DNA of 64,000 bases from Paraspadella gotoi. Taxonomy: Eukaryota; Chaetognatha. Each line of letters opens with the position of its first letter. The stretch's first letter is position 1. The translations under genes and the position numbers were made by a program. The stretch is from assembly GCA_051294375.1 (NCBI GenBank), contig CM119266.1, positions 19,665,657-19,729,656 on the forward strand, written 5' to 3'. A model generated the notes under the pieces. The model was not told where the DNA came from and did not search any database. It saw only the letters and a list, made by a program, of their open reading frames with translations. Of the stretch, positions 36,901 through 51,900 are shown in pieces.

Positions 36901-39900
36901 ATTCAAACATTTTTCTTGCAAACCGCGCGGAGAAAACCGAGCATTTGCCTGTGCTGCATCAAAAAAGCATAATATCTAAGAATTTCAAAACAATTAATAT
37001 ATCGTCTAAAAGCTAAAAGAGAGTACTATACGAATATTTATTTAGATTTTAAAAATCATTAAGAGCTTTAGAGTAATGATTTTTAAATTTTGTCTCGATA
37101 TAGTGTCCCACCCCTGTAAAATTGTACATTGCGTCTTATTTATGATGCTCTCGAAGACGAAATGTAAGAGGAAAAAAAAACCAAGGAGGCAACTTAAAAT
37201 TAGGATAAAAAAGGTTATAAAAATATATAATGGAAAATAAAACGAAGGAAGAAAAAGTTAAGAATCCTACTCAGAAGCCAAAATTTTGTTTTGATTCGGA
37301 GAATTTATAATATCAACTGTGAATGATCTTTAATTCATGTTTTAACTTTCTATAATCTAAACCACATCAAAATTGTAAAAATAAAGCAACTGAATATTAG
37401 AGGTGAAAGAAAAAACAAATTGATGAATTAAAGAAGAAAATCCAATTTTTATTTCTTACGTTCATCCTTTTTCAGATCCAACGGGTTTCACTTATGGACC
37501 GGATTTTGTCAATATCCTCAACTCTACTGTTCAACCAATCCTCGCTGTCCCTCTCCTCCACCAACAACTTTATTTGGACCCTATTTGTGCCCATGAGCGA
37601 TTACCTCCAGTAGCTAACAGCACCATTCGACTTTGGGAAGCCATATACCCTCTGTTCAACGAGACTGTTCCCCGACCCATCGTAGAAATCGTTTCTGAAA
37701 TCCTCTGGTCGTCGCTCGAGCTGAGAGACCCGGACGCCTTGATGAATCCAGTTGTAATGTACGCTTATTTATTTCTTGTCATTTTCCGATCATTTGAAGG
37801 TTTAATTTAGGGGGTCTAGGGGGTTAGTCTTAGGCTAGTTACGTGATAATATTTTAATACCCATAAAAAAGTAAAAATCCTACGAATGTAAAATATCGTA
37901 AATTTGAAAACAATGTTCGGCATGAGCTTCAACGTTTTGTTTTTTTGTTCTCTTTCCAGCTTTATGGATTCATTAAAGAATTGGATCGTCTTTTGGATGC
38001 CATGCTGTTGGATCCGGAGTCAAACTATACATTTGTTGTCGGCGTCGCGGATCGAATTTGTCATCACAGTCAAAGACTCGAGACTTTTCAATCCTACTCA
38101 GACCTCGTTGATTCTCGGTTGCTTAAGCAACTGATTTCAATTCTGGATCAATTTCCTGAATTAGTAGAGATTTTGCTTCGGAGTTTCTTCAATGAAAACC
38201 TTCATCATTTCATTGCTCAAAACCAATTGCCCGATTTGATCGCCCGCTTTCCCTCCCCATTTTGTCCGCCCGGCGGGGATATCGGTCTTGTATTCAAAGA
38301 CTCGTCTCGGGAACTTTTGAACAATTGGGTGAATATCTGCTCCCTCAACTACACGGAGGTCAATGATGAGCTGTTGGGGGAATTTCTTTATTCCTACTTC
38401 GCCACCGGGAAATCTCCGAGCTTGGCCTCCCTAGCCAACTCTACCTTCTGCATAGTGCAAAACGTCGTAGAATCTGTTACCCAACGACTTTACCTCTTGC
38501 ATATGGCGGAATCATAAATGCAGTGATGGAATTTAACGGCGAGGAATTGTAAGTCTCTGTATAGCATAGTAAAGTATAGTATAATATAGCTTTTAGAGAA
38601 AACGACGTTTTATTTGTTAGAAACAACGATTTTTTACAGAATTATAGCGGACATGTTTCGACTCTTTTTTTTGTTGCAAATCTCTAACTTTGCTTTCTCT
38701 AAATTTAAAAGGAAACGAAAAGAAAGTCGAAAAAAATATCGTATAGTATATACGTATATAATACTATATATATATATGTGTATACATAGTATTTTAATAT
38801 CTTTATTTCAAAATGAAATGAAATTGAATATAATATTATGGCAACAGCCGGATTGCCTGTGATGCCCTTTGGGATGGGGCATCTCACTGTTGGCTTCGGG
38901 GGCTCCGACCCTCTGATGCATCCTGTCCCGATCTAATACTATGGGGAGCCTAACTCAGTAAGGTGATTAAGAAATTTGAAATAAGCACCTTCTCAAACGA
39001 AAATTTAGACATTTTTTAAAAAATTTGAATAGACAAAAAAATTACTTCATACACCATATATTATTTTTTTATTATTTATTTATAAATAGGAAAGGCTAAA
39101 ATTTATTTTAGGATTTTTTTTATTTTTAAGATCAGATTCAGGTAGCTTGCAAAAAGTTGTCTACACAAATATAATTCTTTTTTCATCATAAGTGGGTGAA
39201 AAATATAAAAAACTATTTATATCATCATTATTATCATTCTTCGATAATTTTATTACTTTTTCTTAATTTTGACCAAGAAAACAAAAAAGTTTTTGAAAGT
39301 TGTAGTTATATTTTTTATTTAACTTTTTATGCTCTATCAGAATCCATAAAAAACGTTAAGATTGATTAAAAAAGATTTTTATCATTATATGGTAATATTG
39401 TAATTTTGATAGCAACAATAAAAGCATTAAAATCGAATTTTTTTAAAAAAATTCTTTTTTTACCTGAAAGTAGACTTCAAGACTAAAGTTTTGAACCCCC
39501 GCTCCTATTGAATTTAATTTCATAGTAGATTTCTGCTAATAATTAAGAGAGTGGTCTTTTCATTCAATTGAAACATTCTTTGAAATATTATACCACTTCA
39601 TTGATAGGGAAGCCAGGTTCACTGGGAATGAATAAACAAGATTGTGAGTGAGTCTTGATTTAAAGCTTGCAGAAACCTGCTATTTTATTATCTTGTAAGT
39701 GTGATGGAGGCCTTAAACTACCAAAGCCTGTCCAAAGTCTGGGACAAGATAGCTTATATATTAAATGAATCGATAATTTTTACATTGGTTGTACCAATTT
39801 CATAATTTACTTGACACATTTAGTTCATGCTTTGCTGAGAGGTGAGGTTGTTGTGCATATGTTTCACACTTATATAGTCACAAATGACCAAAATATCCAT

Positions 39901-42900
39901 TATCCAGTCCTGTGATCAGATAGTAAACGCGGCTTATTTTTAGTTACACTTAATTAATTTACTTTATTATTTACAGAAAAGAGATAAATCATAAAATTCG
40001 TGCATATGTTCTAACATTGAGTATGTAGTAACGTGATAATCCTGAGATCCAATGTATCAATGACTTGGAAGCATCGCTCTCATCTTACCAGTTCTTGTTT
40101 TAAACAGGTCCCCTTTATTGATAAAAACGGCCGATTTGATACAACTATGGATTCAGCCTTTTGCCAATGGATACCCACCCTTTCAAAATTTTTCCCGCCT
40201 CTACTCGTTGTCCTCCGAAATGATTGACTTGCTTTTCGATCCGAAATGGGGCCAAAGTGATTTCTACCTCAGCCTCTTCGGAACAGGGTTCGACGCCATT
40301 GTCGAATTCTTTAACGTTAGGAGTGGACCTAACGTTGAACCATGGATCATCGAGGCAGCACAAATTTCTAGTAAACACTAAGTAGAGCAACAAAAATAGT
40401 TTTAAAAGTAAAAATTATAATATTTTATAAAGATATTTAACGAAGTTTATATTTTTTCAATATTTTTAAAGATGTTTTTATCATCATACATATAAGCTAG
40501 CATTTTATCCCAGAGTTTTATAACAATAGATATACATAAAACTAGTCTATTGCATAGCATCTAGTGATCGATTTTCGGCCATAATATTTTTTATGTCGTT
40601 ACATATCAGTCTGCCTTAGTCTGTTATTCATAACAGATTACTTAATAAATCGGTAAATCAATCGATAGATTTTCAAATGATAATAAATCGACAAAACAAT
40701 CAATCAAATAATCAATCCATCGCAAAAGTAATATAATATGCATACCCTGGCATAATAGTCACTATTAGTCAGTCATAATAACATTGCGAACTTTCTTTCT
40801 CTTCCTTATGTTAAACTAAGATTAGCATCGAGTCAGCCACGACATGAATGATAATAACGCCATAAATGAAAAGCATAAATTGATCAAAAATACTTAGACT
40901 ATCCTAAGAAAAGAAAACAAAAAAGAAATTAGAAAGAAAGAAAGAAAGAAAAGATAGAAGAAAAGAAAGAAAAAAAGGATTACAAAAAAAAGGAGGCAAG
41001 TTTAAGTTCAAACAGAAACTTTATTAAAATATAAATAAAAAGTAAGTTGTATTTGTAATATTTATCAAAACTTATCATCTGATTAGTTGATTACTTCTAA
41101 ATTATTGTAAGCAGATCCCACATTGTTTGCTCAAACTTATTTATAGATGCTGCAAAAGAAGTGTCGATGACCTTTCTCCACGCTGGATTAGATTTTGATA
41201 AAGATAATGTATCATCGGGGTTGTCACATCTCATTCAAGGGATTAAAATTATGCAACAGCATTTTGGCAATTTTAGTCTTCCAATGGAGTTGGAGATTCC
41301 TGACTTTTTAAGGTTAATGTTGGAGGAATTCCTTAACGATCCACTAGGAAAGTAAGTTAATTGTTAAAAATTTGGTACTAAACTAACTACTTATAATACT
41401 AATTTTTAACCATCAAACTTTTTCTTCATCTAGATTTACGGGAACAGCTGAAAAAATTGACTCAATCGTGAACAACATGAGTGATCCTGAAATAAAGAAT
41501 ATACTTTTTAAATATCAGCTTGTACTAAAGAAGGTTTGTATAATGTTTCAAGAGTACAATGCCACCGGAAAATTGGAATACTTCGATTCATTAAACTACC
41601 CTCATTTAAACAAATTTTCCAAGTTTCTTATTTCCCGCCCGGAGATATGGTCAGAATTGATGCATGCTCTTGTCCAAGTAGACGTTCAAAGATTTTTGGT
41701 TGATTATAGCGTTCTTGAAGCACCCTACGTTCTGTGTAATAACACGATCTACAAATATTTAAATATTTCCTATAATGCTTCTATGACTATGAGCGAAATC
41801 TGTAGTATAAATTTTGAAGAGCTTCAGAATGAATTAGCCATATGGTGGAACCAAGAATTGCCTTCGTGCTATAATGAAAGCTGTTTTAGTCTCTATAATA
41901 TCTCTACCTCCTTAGAGTGCATTTATCTATCTGTGGCTCTGATGGATATTCAATATGACTGGTAAATAAATATATATTGATTTGTGTATTTGATCTCTGA
42001 TTTTTTTATTGATTTGATTTGATTCGATTTGATCTCTGATAATTTAACTCTGTTTACAGGCCGCTGCTCATATCTAAAACAGAAGTGCTACTGGAAATAT
42101 ATATCAGCCAACTGATACAAAACATACCGTTTAACAATGTTTCGTCTCTTTACATTTATGCTTCTCAACTCACAGAGATGGTGTTAAATGTTAGTGACAA
42201 GGATTTCATGGCAATTTTGCAAGCTCTATCTTTTACGGGTGTGGATCTTTATAGAAATCAAACAGGTATATGATTAGTATAAAGTTTTATATGCATATTG
42301 CATAACCTGTTTACTAAAGTAGAATTATAAAATGTTCATCATCCGAATTGTTATCAAAAATAGTATTAGATCAATACCTACGTACTAGTAGTAGATAAAT
42401 TTAGATTAATAACTTATCAGTCATCATCTAGGATTTAAGTCAAATTAACCTTTTTTAGGTATTATTGATGGTATCTTCCATTCATTGGGCGCAACATTGG
42501 GATTAGACAAAATCCCTCAAGAAATTTTATTAATCGTGCAAAATTATGTTACAACTACATGGTTAAATATTGTTTATGAAGTAATTAATATGGAATGGAA
42601 CAGTATTCAATATTTGGAATTAATTGAAACATTGTAAGTATAATCGCATCTAAGATATAAATTTTTTTTGATTAACTATAAAATTGGTACACCCATATAA
42701 AAATTATCCATTCATTTAAAAATAAGTATGTAATTAAAATGGCATAAAAACTAAGGTGAAGAAAAGTCAAATGGATAACTTTTTTAGAAATTAAATTTTG
42801 TATATCAACATTAAAAAAAACTATAAAAATCTTTTGGTAACTTTAATTTTAAATTTTATCTATTATTAACCCAAGTAAACTATATGAAATTGGTACAACC

Positions 42901-45900
42901 AATATAAAAAGATTATCCATTTATTTAATAAAAAAGCTATATATTATTAAATAGCTATTGTTAAATAATAAGCTAAATTTTCAAAATAAAAATTTTTACA
43001 ATTTTAAAATAGGATTAGAAATCTGAACAAACTATAAGTATAAACTAAGATGTATGTTTTTATAATCGCATTTGAAGAGACAGTAATAATTGTTCTATGT
43101 TAATGACAGAACCGTTCAATATAAGCAGTCCCTGAGCTTCGGATCAGGCTGTAACACCATGTTACAGGCGGGTTAAGCGCCCCGTCCCTCTTAACTGCTA
43201 GGCGGCCACCGGGCTAGAACCCCGGTCCTTTGGGTTGGGAGGCGAATGACTTGCCTCCGGCACCAATGGCAACTGATGAACGGTTGGTGGATTTTAGTCC
43301 ACCATACATCCCCCCCTCCTGTAGGGAGAAGTCTGTTGCGTCTCTTCAGTGAATTGTTGTTGTTGGTGGAAAAAGTGTCACCAAGTTGAGGCATGTCGCC
43401 TGTTGTGTTGTTGGCGGAAAGTGCATTGCCAGGTTGAGGCATGTCGCCTGAAAGTGTTGTTGTTGCTGTTGTGTTCGGAAGTCGGGCTCACCAATGAAGA
43501 GACAGTAATAATTGTTCTATGTTAATGACAGAACCGTTCAATATAAGCAGTCCCTGAGCTTCGGATCAGGCTGTAACACCATGTTACAGGCGGGTTAAGC
43601 GCCCCGTCCCTCTTAACTGCTAGCGGCCACCGGGCTAGAACCCCGGTCCTTTGGGTTGGGAGGCGATTGACTTGCTCCGGCACCAATGGCCACTGATGAA
43701 CGGTTGGTGGATTTTAGTCCACCATAGCATTTAATTTTGGGACATGTTATCGCTTTTTAAGGTAATCACGTGACTTCACAAGTGAGATACATTGGCAAGT
43801 TAAAGTTCTTCCGGTATCTGACTATCGTACCAAATATGAATTTAATTGATGATTATTACCCAAGTATTAAGCATTTTTAACATTAGGGGGATAGATAAAC
43901 GGACAGAGAGACTTAACAACCAACCAAAAAGTAACTGAGTTGCTTCGTGAGTACTCGCGGTACAATTAAAAATGTTGTCATTAAAAAAATTAGAATAATA
44001 AACAAAGTTTTTTATTTTTTTGACTAATTTAATTTTTAAAAATATTTAATTGGGTTATACTCTACATGGGTGACTGATGATATTTGCAGTGAATTAAACT
44101 TACACTACAAAATAAGAAAATAAAGGCAGAGATATTTCAGATAAGTTATAGTATTCCCTGAAGTGGCACGTGTAGCACTAGCAGGTTAAATTTCAAAAAC
44201 AATTTTTTTTAACCATTTTTAAAATTTTTACACAGGATAAAAGAGAACATGGATTTCATTCAAATATTTGATTACTTGTTTGATAATTCAACTGATGAAT
44301 CTCTTTATTACATTCAAGGCATTACTTTGGGGCTCTGTAAAAAATTGGATGTCTTGGCCGAAATTCAGAGTATAGATAATCTTTTTACTTCTGATACAAT
44401 CAATGAATTTATTGTACTTATTAAGAACCTTCCTGACCTGATAAATATTTTATTTAATATCACTTCTCAGATTGAAGAAGAAAACTATCAGCAAATTATG
44501 CTCAATTTTTCAATGAACATATGTTCAGATAAAATTAAAGCCTCAATACCGTATAACAAACAATCTTCATTACAAATTATTTGTAACACCAACTGGAGCT
44601 TACTTTGGAACGATATCTTGAATGAAGTGTCAGTTATTGAAAAAGTTTCAAAATTTAATCTTCGTGATACTATGATGGGTATATTATGTATTTATAACAC
44701 ATCTAAAATCATCGATTGGCCGATTGTTTTGAATTGGAGTATACATTTTCAAAATCACACTTTTTTAGAACTTCAAAACTTGTAAGTACCAAGAACCTTA
44801 TATTAATTAGATAAACCTAACGATGCTGCATAAACATTACAAATACTTTTTATTCTATATTACAGTTTTGCAACTTTAAGTCAAGGATTTAATCTTTTGG
44901 AAATTTATGTTATTCCAAGTGAAAACGACCATAATGTATTAAACTATTTTCAATGGATATATGAATTGGGTCAACATGCAATTAATATGATATATAATGA
45001 GAATTCCTCGGACGAATTAATTAAAGAGTTTCAAGCAACCTTTGGGAAGTTGTTTCCAACATTGGGATTAGAGGAAAATATTTATATTCCAAATACCTTC
45101 CAATTAATAACAGGTAATTGCTGATTATAAAAAGAAAGTTCAATTCTTCATAAAGGAAATAAAATTGATAAATGAAAATATAAAATTTAGTAAATTTATT
45201 GACGCCATATGGTTTTTTAAGATAAAATTTTTATTACAATAGAAGAAGGCTTTTTCTTTTATGGGTGTTTTAATTTTGCGAAATTTTTTTTTTTTCACTA
45301 CGTATCGTAGGCATGTGACTAACTGTATTCTGTCCTCAATCCGTTCAAGAATTTAATTTTCAGAAATCGTTTATATTTTCAAATTGATTGGAGGGAGAGA
45401 TAAAGAGCGAGAGACGGATAAAAAGAGAGGGAGGGAGAGAGAGGGAGAGAGAGAGAGAAGGGGGACAGTTGAAGTAAGAGCTTGAAGGAGTAATGAAAGG
45501 TCGGAATTTTAATATTAACATTATCATTATACAATATACAACATTAAAAAATATTGAAACTTTTTTTTCTGTTTTTTGAGAGGCTATTGTCGTGGTGATG
45601 ATTGTTTCTGTTGTGATTTTTGTTGTGATTGTTTAAAGGAGGCAAGGATCAAACTTGTCAGCGATACTGTAGTGCATTTCTATATTCCTTTATTTTACTA
45701 AATTGGCCACTGTCAGTGTCAATTACATTCATTTCGGCTACTAAGCCTTTCTTTAAATAATTTTTATTTCAGAAACGGCAATGCATATACTTCAAGAAAG
45801 CATTGGACTTTTGTATCATTTTGTTGAACTATATAACTGTATAGGTATAGAAATAATTAATGTTACAACAACAGGTATGATAAAAAAATTCCTAATACAT

Positions 45901-48900
45901 TAATACAAAGATCAAATTTTTATTTTGAGTTTTATTGTTGCAGGAGTGACTTACGAATCAACAGTGGCAATAACCTCCCGTAAGTACATAGTTCAAATGA
46001 AAAAAATAATACTTAACTGAAACAACATACCTTTTTTAGCTACTACTTTCATGGAAATCGAAAACACAACAGGTATTTTTTTCATCAATATTTTAATAAT
46101 TGATTTATCTATTTTAGAAAATAAAAGGTGAAAGGTAGCACTGCTAGAATATGACATTAGAATGCAAGCTTGAATTGGAAAAAGGGGATTAAGAGTGGGG
46201 AGTGAGATTAATCATTTTTTTCGTACAGTATGATTTTTTTTTGGTTTGTAACATTTCGTGAAAGCATATCAATACAACTGTAAACTCAAGAGAGTTTAAT
46301 GATAGTCGGTTTTGAAGGTCACGATTTGGCATTTCCTATGAGTTATAGTTATTTCCTATAGCATATTTGCAATGTGTCTTCTTAATTTAGTGACTGATTA
46401 TTAAGAGGGTGTCAAATTTGAATCTTTATCGATTCGATTTTCCATTTTCTTCCTGATGATTAAAAAGTAAAAAAATGAGGTAATGAACATGTAGAAGTTT
46501 TACTCCTTTTTCAAATGAAATAAAATTTTGTCATTTTGAATTTTAAAAAACACCTGACAGCCAAAATATTTTAATCGAGATTATTAAAAAAGTAGTTAGG
46601 AATTAGTCATATTATTATTCAATGCATTATAATAAAACTTGTATCAAGTTACAAACCACCCAAGCATTAAACAAATATAATAGAGCAGACAAAGTGCTAC
46701 ATTTTACATACTATACTTTTTACAATTAACTAAGTTTTAATTGATTGGAAAGTCGTGAAACATGAAAAGGTAAAGAAATCATGGTTGATCGACAAATTCA
46801 AAGACTTCATTGGGGCCAAGAAGTTCACAACAAAGACATATTAGAATTATATTCATAAATTCCAGAAACGAGCTACAAAATGAGCCACAATCTAAGACTC
46901 TCGGGTGATGGGATTCTGAGATATCTTCACTGGAAATGTTACAAACGAGAAAAATCATACTATAAAACAATTTGATAGAAAATAAGATTAAAAAAATTAA
47001 TTCTTACTCACTACTCAGTTGGTGCTTATACTACACTTTTCTCAGGTTATTATCTACCAACAAGGACAGAAACAATTTCTGCAGAAGCAACTAATTTTTT
47101 CATGCAAACTATAGATATTACAGACATAAGTAAATCCATGGATCATCTTTTCAACGTCACAGAAATTACACAAATTCTCAGAAATACTACTTCCACAACG
47201 CCGGAAAAATCAGTGCCAAATTCAACAAACATAATAAAACATACCACATATATAGACAACACTCCATCACAGACTTTTTCAAAGTTACTATTCACAACAA
47301 AATCAGCTGGAGAAGAATATACTAACGAATATTTTTCCTTATATTCTAATATCAAAGAAACATTCCAACATTCTTTAAAAACTCAAAAAACAGAAATAAT
47401 ACCTTCAACCACTTCATTTAGTCAGGATTTTAGTTTACCCATATCAGGTTCACAAGTTCGCACAAATTTCACCCAAATATTAACTGTTTCTGATTTAGGA
47501 AACCAAACAACCACATCAACTGACACAATCAAATATATTCCCTCCAGTTCAGTTTTAAATACTAATGCATCATTTACTATTCATCACCATTTCTCAAAAT
47601 CTGAAAATACAAAATTTTTCACTTTAACTCCATCTTTAGCATAAGCGAAATTTACTGTCTCCACAACAATACATGATATATCAAAAATGACCGAGAAAGG
47701 TACTTTAATTTCTACAAGCTCTGTTTTATCCAATTCGAAAAACATAGTATTTCAAATTTATCATATACAGAATCAGTATCAGAAAAACTATTAGTAACAT
47801 ATCACTGGAACAGCTACCAATACAGCCAAATATCTTTCTAGTATTTTTTTGTTACCTAAACAATCACTTAAATCTGAAGGAAGTGGAAATTCAACACTAT
47901 CTTCTTTTGATACAAAAATAGAAACCCTAAAAACTATACTTTATTCTACACCATATAAAACAACTGAGCACCAACTTAAAACTATATCACCAGATTCAAC
48001 CTCAATTTTTTTTACTTATTCTGAAGACCCAATTAGTAGTACATTACATTCTGCTTTTATTCCAGCTTTAACAATCAAAACTTTAAAAACCGACTTGACT
48101 GAAATAAAATACACATCTTTAACAGAAAAAACAAAAACTTTAACATCCATTGAAAAAACATCTGAAGCGTCTAGACATTCAACTAATTCATTGATGTCAG
48201 AAAACAACAAAATTTTAGTGACTCAAACTAACATGTTACTAGTTACTTCAAAAATATATTATTCAGCAACAGCATCATCTGAATTGTTCTTCTCAAGCTC
48301 TGAATCTGAAAATACAAAATCTGAAAATACAAAATTTTTCACTTTAACTCCATCTTTTAGCACAAGCAAAATTTTACCTGTCTCCACAACAATACATGAT
48401 ATATCAAAAATGACCAAGAAAGGTACTTTAATTTCTACAAGCCCTGTTTTATCCAATTTGCAAAAACATAGTATTTCAAATTTATCATATACAGAATCAG
48501 TATCAGAAAAACTATTAGTAACATTCACTGGAACAGCTACCAATACAGCCAAATATCTTTCTAGTATTTTTTTGTTACCTACAAAATCAACTTTAAAATC
48601 TGAAGGAAGTGGAAATTTAATACTATCTTCTTTTGAAACAAAAATAGAAACCCTAAAAACTATACTTTATTCTACACCAAATGAAACAACTGAGCACCAA
48701 CTTAAAACTATATCACCAGATTCAACCTCATTTTTTTTTACTCATTCTGAAGACCCAATTAGTAGTACATTACATTCTGCTTTTATTCCTGCTTTAACAA
48801 TCAAAACTTTCAAAACCGACTTGACTAAAATAAAATACACATCTTTAACAGAAAAAACAAAAACTTTAACATCCATTGAAAAAACATCTGAAGCGTCTAA

Positions 48901-51900
48901 CATTTCAACTAATTCATTGATGTCAGAAAACAACAATATTTTAGTTACTCAAACTGACATGTTACTAGTTCCTTCGAAAATATATTATTCAACAACAGCA
49001 TCATCTGAATTATTCTTCTCAAGCTCCATAACACAATTGATAGGCTCATCATCCACATTACCATTATCAAAATCATCCACTAATATTTTACCAGAAACTA
49101 CTAATTTTAAACTATTAACCTCAAGTAAGTAAAATGCGATTTAAAATTAATTCTGTTTGCCTTATTCGCCAAATATCGCATTTCAAATTTAACTAGTAGT
49201 TTCATAGATCACCTTTTTGTTTGTCTTCCTATCTTTGTCACCCTTAAATAATAAAGTAACTGAGTGTTGACAATGAATTTATTATCCGATAAAAAAAATA
49301 ATAACTGTACAATAGAATGGACAAAATTGTATTTGGAACGTCAAGCAATGATTAATATAGTAAGTAAGTAAAAATTATAAGTAAAAATATTTGGTTCATA
49401 TTATTTAAGGGAACCAAATCAGAAATTACAATATGTCTATAGTTATATTCTTATAAAATAACAAAATTTTAAGCTTTTTCATTTTAATTTTCATCATAGA
49501 TGCAGATTCCACATAAAAAGTAAATCAAAATATTAAACAAAAAACATGTTATTAAAAAATGTGATTCCTTCAGCGTCAAAAGTGAAAAAAGGTTTTTTTC
49601 AAAATTTTTTCACTGTTTGTATTAGAAACTTCGGCTTGAGCAGACCCGACTTTCTAGAGGTGGGACCCTATATGGAGACAAAACTTAACGTCCTGCCCTG
49701 TCTGAACCATTTGAGATACAATAATAAAATGAGTGGCAAAAGTTTTTTCTGGCTTTTCACTTTTATATACAATGAAACAAAATAAATTTTTAAGCAACTA
49801 GAAAATGTCGTGGATGTTTTCAAAATATTTAGTCGTTTTTATGCGAGCGCATTGTAATGCATACAATAAAAGCCATTCTTGTTAATATTTTTCAGTGGTC
49901 GTTCTTGAATCAATTCATCTGATTTTAAGCTTTTCATCTCTATCAAAATTAAATCTATTAAATTTTTTTTCAGGTAAGTAAAACAAAATTTTTGGAAGAT
50001 TTTAACAAATATGCTTAAATTGTCATATACATTATGAATTTCTTACCTTTTTGACACTTTTATTATGCATTCAGAAATATTACATGATTAATTTAATTAT
50101 CTGACAATATCGTTGATAATTTTTTGGATAAAAGTAAGTTTTAATAAAAAGCAAACCATAACAGTAACTTACCCGAACCTTACCGGCTTACTTCAAAATT
50201 TTTTTAACCAAAATGCGATGTACATCTTGCCAGAAGCATTATTATACTACCATAAGTACTTACAAAAATAAACTGTTATGTCTTAGAATGAGATTTAACA
50301 ATATATTCAAAATTTTTTTTTCAAAATAAAAGCAATATATATCAAAGAATTTCAAAACAATTAATATATCGTGTAAAAGCTAAAAGACAGTATTATACTA
50401 ATATTTAATTTTTTAAAAATCATTAAGAGTTTCAGAGTAGTGATTTTTAAAATTTTGTCTCGATATATGGTCCCACCAGCAGATGGATGGATCAAGTTGA
50501 ACTCTGTGTGTAGTTAGAAAAATGAGATTGAGCTGGAAGTTTCATAAGAATCATAACCACCACAACAACCTAAATTCCAAAATGTATTATTCCGCGTTTC
50601 ATGTACATATTTAGAATATTACAATTTTTTTCCATTAATAATATCATGCACTTTTGTATCAAAGAATTTATACCTGACGTTCCCTCACATCAAAATATTT
50701 TGTATGTATAATGTTACTTTTATTTTTTTTAGGCACTGCTTACCCTACTTCCGAGACAACTGGAACAGAGTCTGAAGCCTCTACTGTTTCTGAGTCATTA
50801 ACTTCGCCATCAACTGATACATTTACCACAACATCGGAGTCATTAACAGAAACTCCAGCGACAGTAACTGACGCTTCATCATCAGCAGAATATTCCACTG
50901 GAATTCTGATAGCAGAAACTACGCATCCAATGGCAACCGAGACTGTATCTACAGAAGAGCCGTTAACGAAAACTACAATCACGGACTATTCCTCAACATC
51001 AGAATCAGGAACGCCAGCGACAGTAACTGACACTTCATCATCGGCAGAATATTCCACCGGAACTCTGATATCAAAAACAAAAGACCCATCATTCACGGGC
51101 TCTTCCTTAACACCAGAGTCAACTACAGCAGCCTATGTAACTGACGCGTCAACAGCAGAGACGTCAGCTGAAAGTTCAACGACCGACCCTTCAACAATAG
51201 GAATTACTGGGGTATTAGCGGGTTTTACGCCGACATTTGTCGCTTTCGACGAAGCTGCCGAGATTCGCGTGTTAGGAATGGGGATGGGAAACATCCCGAA
51301 CATCACTTCCAACTGTTCCTTCATTGACGAAACCGGAACGGTCTTAAATTCGATTCTGAGTAAGACAAAACTCAATAGCTTTCTTCATTTTTTAATCTTT
51401 TACTCCTATTATGTCGATTTTATTTCCACGTTTGATACATAAAATTTTTTAACCACTTTTATTTTGTATTTAGGTAATATGGAAAACAGATCTGGGAATG
51501 TTATAGAATTTCACTTTACCTACCAGCCAAATTCGTTGATTCCTGGTAATCTTCCAAAAAAAAAGATAAAATAACTGGGACTAACAGTAGTTAACAGTGC
51601 GTTTTGGCTTTTTTTGAACATAGGCAAGTACAATATCTCTTGCGAAATTACTGGAACGAATTTTCAAGAGGTTTTATACCCAAAGCTACAAAACTTGTTT
51701 GAAGTATATGGCCTAATGAACGCAACATCCACGGAACCAGCAGTGATAAACATGGCCCGAGCAGAAGAAGCCACTATTCGCCAGGTCCCACAATAACAAT
51801 GACAATTATTTTAAATTTTAAATCTTTCTTAATTTCAGCTTCTAATTCTATTTTCAGAATCTCGTTGTCACGGGAACAAACTTCTACGAAGCATCGGGCA

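Noticed and set aside
43191-43442. Minus-strand peptide with VWWTKIHQPFIS, also near 26576-26818
   Set aside because: It recurs in each copy of dispersed family B and is broken or shifted between copies, so it is a repeat product rather than a host gene.
37476-45113. ABCA-transporter extracellular-domain identity for the helical modules
   Set aside because: Only a general resemblance (helical, Cys-containing, extracellular); no specific motif supports it and no transporter domains follow.
49546-49785. Possible extra exon in receptor intron 14
   Set aside because: The frame has no acceptor/donor pair of suitable phase, and exons 14 and 15 already join in phase 1.
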